In this document: positions 25,701 to 34,100 of the stretch, piece by piece | How positions within the stretch are numbered: the stretch's first letter is position 1 | Layout of the letters: each line of letters starts with the position of its first letter | Origin: Desulfovibrio sp. An276 | Lineage (GTDB): Bacteria; Desulfobacterota; Desulfovibrionia; Desulfovibrionales; Desulfovibrionaceae | Reading direction: 5' to 3' | NCBI RefSeq assembly: GCF_002159665.1 | Contig: NZ_NFJC01000027.1 | Location: 1-42,079, forward strand | Length of the DNA: 42,079 bases | Made by a program: the position numbers and the translations under genes | The notes under the pieces: model-generated | Told to the model about the DNA's origin: nothing | What the model saw: the letters and a program-made list of their open reading frames with translations, nothing else | The model's database searches: none

Positions 25701-25855
25701 TGTTCGGTGCCTTGCGGGACTGCCGTGTGGGCAATTGCGACGTGCGGGGGGCCAACCTCTTTGGCGCTGATCTGATGAACCTGGCAGTCAATGAGCGGAC
25801 CAGACTTCAGGGCGCCAATGTGGCTCGGACCTCGCTTGCAAGGGGTGCCGTATGA
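22766..25855 (+). CDS. DUF2169 T6SS adaptor fused to a pentapeptide-repeat domain
   Basis: A 1029-aa soluble protein. Residues about 1-330 are a DUF2169 domain, known from T6SS clusters as a chaperone/adaptor that loads cargo or PAAR tips on VgrG; marks are the MPLDWKHTYGG and GGLDARWLARHWP-like (FDAQWLARHWPAPP) segments. Residues about 345-410 are a Pro/Ala-rich linker. A 330-residue helical middle (about 410-700) is unidentified. From about 741 to the end runs a long pentapeptide-repeat domain (pattern A/C-D/N-L/F-x-x, for example NLSHCDFSGCNLEGADFSNA), forming a right-handed beta-helix. The ATG shares a base with the clpV stop. The next gene overlaps by 4 bases. The fusion of adaptor and repeats in one chain suggests both act on the spike. 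Confidence 0.85.
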   Translation: METSLFPHLALTSIAQPLPAQDGSALFQCLTVYLGFSLLEKGSVVPVEEALQAAGSALCEGSVLDLGLPKQGAEWLCAGCAMAKDREAARSLVASIRVGSLERSFLVLGDRVDDGLRGLNPQPFERMPLDWKHTYGGPGFAENPKGVGALETRGLRPLPNVLALSNAGEAENFRPACPMPQDMAARSIPKGTFDAQWLARHWPAPPVDFDWSWYNLAQREQIQKSPFEGLEEIRVLGMHEKGELHSSLPGLRVRLFAQYADKGNGSSRKPGWYEFAAAADTVWLFPNKALGLQLWHALVPTLDERGSDIQKILVCHERVNGPRNDLHTLLAMKAELDATEANAAEEAMGAAAPEASLATPAFAAPQAPDTPNAPGKFPEGGTNPVPDSGQVANAPAPSLEEAVNTAKKKASEDLPELLLTINPILERQGMRPLSVEEVEREIARQAGAMKEIGGELQKADMAADTASDAFLDPGVLRKAGLPADYGERLERVLAMTPPRLEDYASMEAYDAALASFGDQFASLVNAPSSVRDNLVRQLKIAAQGKIAPTFSDGPDLEKALHMAGLKGDGKGLEKALSPLDSGFLGDAAILSVCQNVALALGIDPGLVTGQMTGLLARARQGVYQDPALQDALQKLLRTGGTNEDTISALLARVADMPKDKSLDLAGLAKECGVSGALCSDIQALDPLPAVPLPKPADSIPDEADTGDEAGQAEAEAVPDPQEDPAQAPKGEDNQADHPGITDFSGQNLSGTSLAGLNLAAALFDGANLSHCDFSGCNLEGADFSNADLSHATFSGACLDRAELNGCRLKGTNLSGARARDADFSGCVFEETVLSGLDASEANFTNIRARGADFSGCRLSRAYFAEADLAGAHMDRALLEGTTFETCTLQGCSLANARMNGARIYFSSLDDAAFSGASLVDSNWLECRGRGIDAYGAHLEKALFETCVFHKANLAAMTAHECRFLSCDLFGSDLRGVDLLFGALRDCRVGNCDVRGANLFGADLMNLAVNERTRLQGANVARTSLARGAV

Positions 25856-26856
25856 CAGCCAGCATGACAGACACGGATTCCCTTTCCGGCAATCCGCAAA
25901 ACACGGACAATGCAGGCAACACGCAGGACCTTGTCCAGAGGCTCAAAAATGCCCAGGGAAAGCGTTTCGAAAACCTGTCCCTTAAGGGGCTTGACCTTGC
26001 AGGGGCCCAGATTTCCGACTGCGTCTTTCAGGACTGCAACCTTCAGGACTGCAACCTTTCCGACGCCCAGCTTGTGCGCTGCACCCTTTCTTCCTGCACG
26101 CTTGCCGACACAAACCTTGAAAACGCTTCCTTCGAGGAAGTGACCTTTGCCCACTGTCATCTTGCAAACCTGAACCTTGAGGGGGCCCTTGTTGGCAAAT
26201 GCCGCTTTGAGGAGGGAAACCTTCTTGAAGGACTTTTGCTCAAAAAGGCCATAGTCGAGCGCTGCGAGGGGCTTTCCCAAACAAGAATACGCGCATCAAA
26301 CCTCGCCTCCTGCCTCTTTCTTGCCTGCGATGTTTCCGGCTGGAAGATTGAGGAGTGCAAAGGGGATTTGTGCATCTTCAGGGAATGCCAGGCAGACGGC
26401 CTGACTCTTGTACAATGCTGCCTTCCCCAGCTCATCTGCCTTGATATCAGCCTCAAAAAGGCAGTTTTTGAGGAGTGCGAGCTTTGCCACGCGGGCTTTT
26501 CAGGCTCGGATTTGTCCGGCGCAAGCATTGTCTCCTGCGACTGCCAGGGGCTTTTTGCCCAAAACGCCAACCTCAAGGGAGCCCTGTTCGAAAAGACCAG
26601 GCTTGAAAAATCCGTCTTTTCCAAAGCAAACCTTGCCCTTGCTTCCCTTGAAGGGGCAGATCTTTCCATGAGCGACTTTTCCCACGCCTGCCTTGATGGC
26701 GCAAATCTGGCTTGCGCGAACCTGACCCAGGCCAATTTCCACGCAGTCTCCCTGCAGGGCACTGTGCTTGACGGAGCACTTCTTGACAATATCCGCTCCA
26801 CGGATCGGGAACTTCTTGCAGCGGAAAGCTTTGTCCCCGGACATATGCCCCTGTAG
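25852..26856 (+). CDS. Pentapeptide-repeat protein of the T6SS spike-loading block
   Basis: A 334-aa protein that is almost wholly pentapeptide repeats from about residue 38 to 310 (for example CNLQDCNLSDAQL, ANLKGALFEKTRL), very Cys-rich in the first half. The first 35 residues are polar. The stop of the upstream DUF2169 fusion and this ATG overlap as ATGA, so they are coupled. It resembles the repeat half of that protein and may be its paralogue. Pentapeptide proteins in T6SS loci are commonly linked with DUF2169, DUF3540 and DUF4150; their exact task is not settled. It could be spike scaffold, adaptor or cargo. Confidence 0.85.
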   Translation: MTASMTDTDSLSGNPQNTDNAGNTQDLVQRLKNAQGKRFENLSLKGLDLAGAQISDCVFQDCNLQDCNLSDAQLVRCTLSSCTLADTNLENASFEEVTFAHCHLANLNLEGALVGKCRFEEGNLLEGLLLKKAIVERCEGLSQTRIRASNLASCLFLACDVSGWKIEECKGDLCIFRECQADGLTLVQCCLPQLICLDISLKKAVFEECELCHAGFSGSDLSGASIVSCDCQGLFAQNANLKGALFEKTRLEKSVFSKANLALASLEGADLSMSDFSHACLDGANLACANLTQANFHAVSLQGTVLDGALLDNIRSTDRELLAAESFVPGHMPL

Positions 26857-26887
26857 CGGATGTATCCTGCCCCTCACGAGTACAATA

Positions 26888-27526
26888 ATGAAAAATACAG
26901 CAAACAATCAGGCAAGGCTTCCAGACGATGCTCCCTTCATGGGGCAGTGTCAGCTGCACGAAGCCAGTGTCTTTTCCGTCCTTGGGGACAGTTTTCTTGT
27001 GAACGGCCCCCTTGGCCTTGTGAAGGCCAAAAGAGCCTCTTCCTGCCTTGTTGCTCCCGACAGGGGCGATTTGGTCCTTCTCTGCCAGACACAAGCGTCC
27101 TCCTACATCCTCGCAGTCCTTGAACTTTGCAATGAGAAGGCCGACATTGTCCTTCCCAAGGAAAGTACATTCAAGGGCCAGGACATTTGTCTTGAGGCGG
27201 ACAGGGACATTCTTTTCAAGGGATGCGGTGTTCGCACTGAGGCGAGGCACATGGAAGTGCAGGCAAGCCTTGTGCGCCTGTGCGGACTGCGCCTTGAAAA
27301 GGCCTTTCGCAGCGTGCAAACCAGAGCCTCAAGCCTTGTGGCAATGGCCGGCCGCGCCTTCGGCTTTTTCGGGCGCAGGCTTGAAAAGGTGGACGGTGTG
27401 TGCGAAACCGAGGCCCAGCGGATGCGCGTAAGCACAAGCGAGCTCATGCGCGTGCGCACCCGCTCCCTGGACATGCGCTCGAAAGACAGCGTCATCCTGG
27501 ACGGACGCAACATCAGGATCGGCTAG
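26888..27526 (+). CDS. DUF3540-family T6SS protein
   Basis: A 212-aa protein of the family usually found with DUF2169 and DUF4150 genes. The first 90 residues form a beta-rich domain (GPLGLVKAKRASSCLVAPDRGDLVLL) resembling an OB-like module. The rest is a repetitive strand/helix run ending in SKDSVILDGRNIRIG, similar in style to the last repeats of VgrG spikes. The ATG at 26888 has only a weak ribosome site (GAG at about 8 bases), so coupling to the upstream gene 31 bases away may matter. A role in the spike tip or cargo mounting is inferred from family context. Confidence 0.8.
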   Translation: MKNTANNQARLPDDAPFMGQCQLHEASVFSVLGDSFLVNGPLGLVKAKRASSCLVAPDRGDLVLLCQTQASSYILAVLELCNEKADIVLPKESTFKGQDICLEADRDILFKGCGVRTEARHMEVQASLVRLCGLRLEKAFRSVQTRASSLVAMAGRAFGFFGRRLEKVDGVCETEAQRMRVSTSELMRVRTRSLDMRSKDSVILDGRNIRIG

Positions 27527-27558
27527 TCCGAATAAATGCAAAAGCCCTTGGGGGAGAC

Positions 27559-27957
27559 ATGTTTGCCTTGACAAATCAGGGTGGCAACCTCACAGCCCTC
27601 GCACCGGATGTCTGCAAGGTCCCAAGCCCTGCGGGACCTGTGCCAACACCCTTTCCCAACATGGCCGTCTGTTCCATGGTCAACCCTTCATCGGCCTGCA
27701 CCAAGGTCATGGTGAGCGGAGGGCTTGCCCTCACGGTGAAATCAAAGACCATGCTCTCCAACGGCGACGAGGCTGGTACCCTCATGGGCGTTGTCTCCAA
27801 CAAGATTATGGGCGAGGTGGCCTTTGTGCAGGGCTCCATGAAGGTCCGCCTCGAGGGCAAGGCAGCCGTGCGCAACGCGGATCCGACCACCCACAATGCC
27901 AACAATACCACAGGCATTGCAGCAAGCCCCACCCAAACAAAGGTCATGGTCTCCTAG
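27559..27957 (+). CDS. DUF4150 PAAR-like T6SS spike tip
   Basis: A 132-aa protein of the PAAR-like DUF4150 family, expected to sharpen the VgrG trimer. The family mark PxPTPFPN is seen as GPVPTPFPNMAV, followed by SSGDE-like SNGDEAGTLMGVVSN and a final TKVMVS strand. GGGGAG 3-4 bases before the ATG supports the start. There is no C-terminal toxin domain: the chain ends with the tip fold. It sits directly upstream of tssJ (2 bases between stop and next ATG). Confidence 0.88.
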   Translation: MFALTNQGGNLTALAPDVCKVPSPAGPVPTPFPNMAVCSMVNPSSACTKVMVSGGLALTVKSKTMLSNGDEAGTLMGVVSNKIMGEVAFVQGSMKVRLEGKAAVRNADPTTHNANNTTGIAASPTQTKVMVS

Positions 27958-27959
27958 GC

Positions 27960-28595
27960 ATGTCCCCGCATTCATCCCAAACCTCCAGCGCAAGCCCAAA
28001 GGCGCATATCGTCCCTTTTCTCCTTCTCTTGGCCCTCCTCTGCCTTTGCACGCTTTGTGGCTGCTCGTCCAAAAAGGATCCCTACGCCATGCCAAAGCCC
28101 ATGCCGGCAGAAAGTCCGGAAAAGGTCGTCTGGAACGAAGAGCCAGGCGCTATCACGGTGATTCTTGACGCGCAAAGCGATGCAAACCTCATCGACGGTG
28201 AGGGGCACGCCACAAGCCTGTGCGTCATGCAGGTGCCGGACGGGGAAAAGATTCGCGCCCTTGGCGCAGACGAGCAGGGGTTGCGCTCGCTTCTTTTGTG
28301 CAAGCCTGCACCCCCGGACATCATTACTGCGACCCAGCTCTTTGTGCAGCCAGGAGAGTACCGCGTCTTTCCCCTGGACCGCGCGGCAAACGCGAAGCAC
28401 ATTGCCGTGGCAGCGGGCTTCAACACCCTTTCAACTTCCGGCTGCCTGGCTGTTGTCCCCATCCCCGTACACGAGGACAGCGAGCGATCCTATCTTTTCT
28501 TTTCCCACCCGGTCTTTACGGCAGCAGACATGAATCTTGCCATAGACATAGGCCAGGCCAGCATCAACGTGCGAGGAGTCGAGCGTGACAACTGA
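27960..28595 (+). CDS. tssJ: T6SS outer-membrane lipoprotein TssJ
   Basis: A 211-aa lipoprotein that anchors the membrane complex to the outer membrane and binds TssM. Residues 17-34 are a hydrophobic signal with lipobox L-C-G-C, lipidated Cys35 and Ser at +2, as expected of an outer-membrane lipoprotein. The N-terminal region before the hydrophobic core is rather long (16 residues). The mature part has the beta-sandwich text AITVILDAQSDANL, GEYRVFPLDRAANAKHIAVAAGF typical of TssJ. It begins 2 bases after the DUF4150 stop and overlaps tssK by 11 bases. Confidence 0.93.
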   Translation: MSPHSSQTSSASPKAHIVPFLLLLALLCLCTLCGCSSKKDPYAMPKPMPAESPEKVVWNEEPGAITVILDAQSDANLIDGEGHATSLCVMQVPDGEKIRALGADEQGLRSLLLCKPAPPDIITATQLFVQPGEYRVFPLDRAANAKHIAVAAGFNTLSTSGCLAVVPIPVHEDSERSYLFFSHPVFTAADMNLAIDIGQASINVRGVERDN

Positions 28596-30012
28596 ACCGC
28601 GTCTTTTCTGGGAACACGGAACCCTCTTGCAGCCGCAGCACTTCCAGCTTCTGGAAATGTCCAGGGCTACGGACTGCACGCTTCTCGCCTCCCTTTCCTC
28701 GCCCTACCCCTGGGGGGTGCGCGAACTTCAAATCGACGAGGATGCTCTGGCTCTCGGGATCGTCAGCCTGAAGGCTCTTGATGTGATCTTCCCGGATCTC
28801 ACCCACGCTGTTCTCGGACAAAACGCCCTCATCGCCCCCCAAAACTGCGCTGAGTTTTGGCCCAACCGCGAGGAAGCGCTTATGGTCTGTCTGGGTCTTC
28901 CGGCACTCTCCCACGCAAGTCCCAATGTGACCGAACTTGCGCGCCTTGAGGGTGAGGAGCTTGCAAGGGCCTCCACCCGCTTTGTGGCAAGCCATGACCC
29001 CGAACAAAGACAGGATCTTCTGGCAGGGGGTGCCCCCGCGGACGTGCGCTTCATGCTGCTCAACCTGAAACTTGTCTTCAGGCAGGAAGGTTCGGAAAGG
29101 GCCCCGGGTGGAGATCTTGCACTTCTCCCCCTGGCACGGCTGCACTCGAATGCCGGCACCATTGTCCTGGACAAGGGCTATGTCCCTCCTTGCGTCGACA
29201 TTAGGGCAAGCAAGATTTTGCAGGAGTACGTAAAAGGTGTGCGCAACACCCTTGCCTCAAGGCTTCAGCAGTTTGAGGACTACAAGCTCTCGGCAAGGGA
29301 AACCTCGGGCAGAAGCGGGCGTCTTCCGCTCACAATCCAGTCCCTTGCCCTGCACACCATGCTGCAGGTCCTTGCCCGCCACCTTCCCCTCTTTGAACAT
29401 GTGTGCGAGACAGGCTTCGGCCACCCCTGGACTGTCTACGCCATGATGCGCTCCCTTGTTGGCGAACTCTCCCTCTTTAGCCCAAACGTCAATGTCCTTG
29501 GAAAGTCCAGGGACGGGACAAATTGCCTTCCAGCCTACGATCACCTGGATCCGGCAGGAGCCTTGGGCAGGGCAAAGGCCCTTGTGTCCGAACTTGCGGC
29601 CCACCTTGCCACAGGCCCGGCCCACGTTCTTTCCTTCGAGCGCAAGGCTGACTTCTGGACGCTCTTTTTGCCAGAATACGCCCGCTCGGACTACGACTTC
29701 TGGCTGCAGGTGCGCAGTGAGGACGTCTCCTTCCTTGCAGGCCTTGCTTCCAGCGGCCTGCGCTTTGCAAGTGAGGATCAGATAGCTGCTCTTTTAAGCC
29801 GCTCCCTGCCAGGCGTTCCCCTCACCGAGGAGATGCAGCCCCAGGGCCTGCCGCGCCGCGAGGACACGCGCTATCTTCTGCTAGGCACTGCCTCCCCCTT
29901 GTGGTCTGCCATCCAGCAGGGCGGAAAGGCTGCCCTCTTTTTGCCAAACGCGCCAGAAGACACGAGAGTGCACCTTGTGCTCATGTCCCCCAGCGCCCGC
30001 CCTGGACAATAG
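28585..30012 (+). CDS. tssK: T6SS baseplate subunit TssK
   Basis: A 475-aa trimeric protein that links baseplate to the TssL-TssM membrane complex. The N-terminal LFWEHGTLLQPQHFQLLE is a near-diagnostic mark; the middle FEDYK segment and the C-terminal YLLLG strand also fit. The start is GTG at 28585 with GAGGAG about 7 bases upstream, overlapping the tssJ end by 11 bases. Length is at the usual value. tssL follows after 60 bases. Confidence 0.95.
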   Translation: MTTEPRLFWEHGTLLQPQHFQLLEMSRATDCTLLASLSSPYPWGVRELQIDEDALALGIVSLKALDVIFPDLTHAVLGQNALIAPQNCAEFWPNREEALMVCLGLPALSHASPNVTELARLEGEELARASTRFVASHDPEQRQDLLAGGAPADVRFMLLNLKLVFRQEGSERAPGGDLALLPLARLHSNAGTIVLDKGYVPPCVDIRASKILQEYVKGVRNTLASRLQQFEDYKLSARETSGRSGRLPLTIQSLALHTMLQVLARHLPLFEHVCETGFGHPWTVYAMMRSLVGELSLFSPNVNVLGKSRDGTNCLPAYDHLDPAGALGRAKALVSELAAHLATGPAHVLSFERKADFWTLFLPEYARSDYDFWLQVRSEDVSFLAGLASSGLRFASEDQIAALLSRSLPGVPLTEEMQPQGLPRREDTRYLLLGTASPLWSAIQQGGKAALFLPNAPEDTRVHLVLMSPSARPGQ

Positions 30013-30072
30013 CCCCTTTTTCGTCCGAACACGCCCATCCAGAGCATTCTCTTCCGCCTTCAGGATACCGTC

Positions 30073-30981
30073 ATGCCGCACACGTCCCCATTTTCATCCG
30101 CCATGCCCCATGCAGGGCAGCCGCAAGGTCCTTTGGCAAGGGATCTTTTCGCGCAGCTTCGCAGACGCTTTGAACCAATGCTCTCGCTGGCAGTAGCGCA
30201 CGCATCCGCAGATGGCGAAAGGGACTATGAAAAGCTTTCCGGTATCATGGCCCAATTGTGCGACAAGGAAGAGCGCGAGCCATCCGTCCTTGCCCAAAAC
30301 CAGCTTGAGGCCTGCCGTCTTGCGGCCTATGCCCTGGTTGACGAGATATTGCTTGGCCTTCCGCAAAGCGGCTGGTTTGCCCACGGCCTTCAGCTGCAGC
30401 GCCTTGGCAGGACGGATGGGGGAAACGCCTTCTACGCGGCCCTTTTTGCCATGCTCACTGAGGCCCTTGAGACGGAAAGCAGGGACGCGGACATTTTGCT
30501 TATGCACCCTGTGTACAAAAACCCGGATAGGTCCCATGCCCCTGCAGGACTGACAGGCCTTGCAGGCCATGCTGTGCATGACACGCGCGACATAGCCCAT
30601 GCCATGGCCAACCTTGCCGATACCTGTAACGCAGATTCCCACAATCCGGCACTCGCGGCAGCGTCCTTCATGGCGCTGTGCCTGCTCTACGGTTTTCGCG
30701 GCTGCCTGTACGCCGAAGAGCGCGCAAGGGAGCTGGAGGACATGCTCTCCTCTGCAGCAAGGCTTTGTGCAAGGTTTTTTCCCAGGAATGAGGCCAGCAT
30801 TCAGGATATCCCCCAAAGGGCACCTCTCCCAAAAAGCCTTTTTGCCAGACTCAAGGCCAGGCTTGGGCGTCCCGGGCCCATCTTCCTTGTGCTCTTCCCC
30901 ATCCTTGTCACGGCGCTGTGGTACCTTGTCTGTGCAAGCTGTATCAACAGTCTGGATCTTCCCTGGATAACGCGCTCCTGA
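30073..30981 (+). CDS. tssL: T6SS inner-membrane protein TssL (IcmH/DotU family)
   Basis: A 302-aa inner-membrane protein. The cytoplasmic DotU domain fills residues about 25-250, with ACRLAAYALVDEILL, GWFAHGLQLQ and LCLLYGFRGCLYAE; a single membrane helix lies near 266-290 (GPIFLVLFPILVTALWYLV), leaving a short periplasmic tail. There is no peptidoglycan-binding OmpA domain, so wall anchoring must come from another protein. AGGA about 8 bases before the ATG supports the start. tssM follows after 121 bases. Confidence 0.94.
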   Translation: MPHTSPFSSAMPHAGQPQGPLARDLFAQLRRRFEPMLSLAVAHASADGERDYEKLSGIMAQLCDKEEREPSVLAQNQLEACRLAAYALVDEILLGLPQSGWFAHGLQLQRLGRTDGGNAFYAALFAMLTEALETESRDADILLMHPVYKNPDRSHAPAGLTGLAGHAVHDTRDIAHAMANLADTCNADSHNPALAAASFMALCLLYGFRGCLYAEERARELEDMLSSAARLCARFFPRNEASIQDIPQRAPLPKSLFARLKARLGRPGPIFLVLFPILVTALWYLVCASCINSLDLPWITRS

Positions 30982-31051
30982 CAGGGGAGTCCCAAAATCC
31001 GTACAACAGGAACTGCACGCAACTCAAGGGACACACACATTTTCCGCATAT

Positions 31052-31072
31052 AAGGAGGAGGCGCTTATCTCC
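31052..31072 (+). promoter_or_regulatory. Strong ribosome-binding site with no standard start codon, before tssM
   Basis: AAGGAGGAG at 31052-31060 is among the best ribosome sites in the window, but no ATG, GTG or TTG lies at normal distance. In the tssM frame the codon 6 bases on is ATC (31067), followed by CTG at 31073, and the frame is open from there to the annotated ATG. Confidence 0.35.
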
Positions 31073-31102
31073 CTGTACTTTTCCAGGGGATGCGCCCATA
31101 TA

Positions 31103-34100
31103 ATGATGACGGCTCTCAAGGCTCTTCTCACCGGCATTCTCTGCCTCTTGCTGCTTGCCCTGCTCGCGGGGATAGTCTTTTTGGCGTCCCTTTTCCTGGG
31201 CTTCGAGCTCAAAAGCCTCATTATGCCCCTTGTCGTACTGGCAGCCCTTGTGGTGCTCTTTTTTGCTGGCAGAAGGCTTTGGCTCTATCTTGCAGGAAGA
31301 CGCTTTCGCAAGACGGTCCTTGCCACGGACACAAGAAAGGTTGCGTCACAAGTTGTCGACGAGGCAAACGCCAACGCCATGGAAGAGGCCTGCAGGGCAG
31401 GCCTTGCCCATATGGATGCGATGAGTCTTGGCCGCAATCCCCTGGTGTTTGTCCTGGGATCTGCGCAGGGCAATGCTCATGGGCTTGCAAGTGCCCTTGC
31501 CACGGAAGCCCCGCAAGGTGTCGCAGGCCCTAGCCCAATGCTTGCCTGGCACTTTTCCGACACCTTAAGCCTCATTGTGCCGGATCCAGCGCATCTTTCC
31601 CTGAAGGATGGCACATTTCGCCAAGGCTTTGAGCGCACCCTGGATCTTCTCAAAGGCCACAATCCCGCAGAACCAGTATCCGCCATTCTTGTTGTTCTCT
31701 CGGTGAGGGAACTGGCAGGTATCGACCAAGACGACATGGGAGCTGGCATGGCTTCGGGCCTCGCAGACAGGGAGCTTACGGAAAGGGCCCGGATATTGCG
31801 TGCACGCTCAGAGGACATCCTGCGCGCCCACAGGGCCCGCATGCCATTGCATGTGGTAGTCACCGGCATCGAGGAGATGGAAAGCGTAGGAGAGCTTTTG
31901 CAAACACTCTCCCCTCTCTCGCGCGAGGTTCTGGCTGGCAGGGACTTTGCAGGGGACACATCTCCAAACGACTGCGCGCACGCTGCCCTTTGCGCATGCT
32001 CTAAAACCCTTTCGGGTCTGGTTCTTGCCGAGGCCTGCCAGGGAAGGGCTCCCAGGGGCAAAATGCTCGATGCTTCACGCGACATATTTGCCCTGGAATC
32101 CGGACTTGCCCTCTTTTTGAGGGCCCTGCTCCTGCCAGTGGTTGAGGGAAAGACACCCTTCTTGCGCAGCATACGCTTTGCAAGCCTTGGCGAAGCTCAC
32201 GAAAAGCCCCAAAAAGTCAGGGAAGCAGCCACTCCCCTGGCTGCCCTTGCCAGGGACATTTCCGCGCAGCCCGGCACTCAAGCCCCCAAAGCCCTTGTGC
32301 CGTCCTTTGTGCAGGGGCTTGGCGCTGTCATTGCCCGGGATCGCAGCCTCTATGTGAGCCTTGAGGAAGGAAGCGCCCACGACAGGCCAAGGGCCCTTGC
32401 CTATGGCGCATGCTGTCTGGCGCTCCTCGGAATCTGCGCCCTTGCAGCCCATGCAACGCTGCACACAACACAGGGCCTCAACGAGGCAAAAAGGCTGTGG
32501 CTAGAGGCGCAGGACAACACGGCACCCATGGCACGCCTGCAGGACGAGGCACAGGCCATACGCTTCCTGCAGGGAAGGCATTCTCCCCTGCCAGGCCTTG
32601 GCCTGGACACAACAGACAATGAGGTAACCAGGGCAGGGCGCGTGTTTGCCACGAATTTCGAGCCCATTCAGGAAAGGGTCCTTCAGGAGTGTCAGAGCCT
32701 TGGTCTGGGCAACGAGGCGCAGGGCTTTGCAGCCATGCAGCGCGTGCTCTGGCTGAACCACGTGATAGACGCGCGCCTTAAGGGACAGGAACCCTCCCTG
32801 CCCTTCCCCCTGGAAGGCGAGAGCGTCACTTCCGGGACAAGCCTTTGGACACCGGATTTCGGCAATCTCTTTGCAGTTCACACATCCCTTGCCTCTCAAA
32901 CCGAGCTCGAAAACCTGCAGGGACGCCTTGCCGCCCTGTCCGGCCTTTTGGTCGGCCGCGACGCACAGGCCATTTTCCATCGCCTGTGCGCCCTGGAAAA
33001 CGCCAGGGCTCCGCGCGGCGAATTCCCCACTTCACGCTACTGGCCGGGATCCCCAAGGGGCAGCGCGGGCTTCTCCTCTGTACCGGCCATCTATACACCC
33101 CAGGGTTACGCATCGTTGCACGACAATCTGGAGGCCCTGAGCCGCGAAGCAGGAACAAGGCTTGACGAGCAGCCCTTCTGGAAGCGCTATCTGCAGGACT
33201 ACGCAGACGTCTGGGCCCAGTTCATCAAAAAAACGGACAACGCCTGGCTTGTGACGGACAATGTGGAAAGCCTTGTGCGCATGAGCGCCCAGGGCGAGGG
33301 CAAGAAGGATCCCTATTTCAGACTGATAGCGGACATTTCCCTGCAGCTCGAACCGCTCTTTGCGGAAAACGCGGCTCCCCCTTGGGCAGACGATCTGCGC
33401 CTTGTGCGCGACATGCTCCTTGTCTGCGAGGCAAGGGGAAGCCAGGACGCAAGATCCCTTGCCTCTGTCCTGTGGGATGCGACAAGCCTGGAGCGGCGCG
33501 ATCTGCGCATTTTGCAGGAGGAAATTCGCGAGCGCAGACAGGTAGGCTTCCTTGTGGACGGCGTCAATGCCTTCGAGGCCTATCTCGCTGCCCTTGAAGA
33601 GCTTAGGGGCACCCTGGCGGACCAGGAAGGAAGCCTTGCCCTGGCAGCCATAGACTTCGGGGGCAGGGAGTACGGGGATCCGGCAAAGACGGCCTTTGCC
33701 CGCGCAAGAACTGCTCTTGGGGAACTGAGAAAGACCCTTGGCCTGAAGGCACAGGAGCGGGGTAGCCGGGAAAAAAGCCCTGCCTTCATGCTTGTGTCAG
33801 GCCCCCTGCGCTTTTTGGAGCAGGCCATCACCTATTCGGCTGCAAGCTCCCTGCAGCGCCTGTGGGAGAGCGAGGTCCTGCCCCAGGCAGCCCTTTTGCC
33901 TGCCGAAGAGGCAGTGGAGGGACTTTTCGGAGAAAAGGGCCTTGTCACGGCCTTTGCCACCCAGCATCTGGCGCCCTTTGTCAGCCGCAGCGTAGGCGCC
34001 TACAGGGCCAGGACCAGAGGCCTTGTGACCTTTCCCTTTGCAGACGCATTCCTGAACTTCATGCAGGAGGGCAAGAGCGCCCAGGCCAATCCCCTGCGCG

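Noticed and set aside
27559..27957. PAAR-linked toxin
   Set aside because: The protein ends at the tip fold, 132 residues, with no extra domain.
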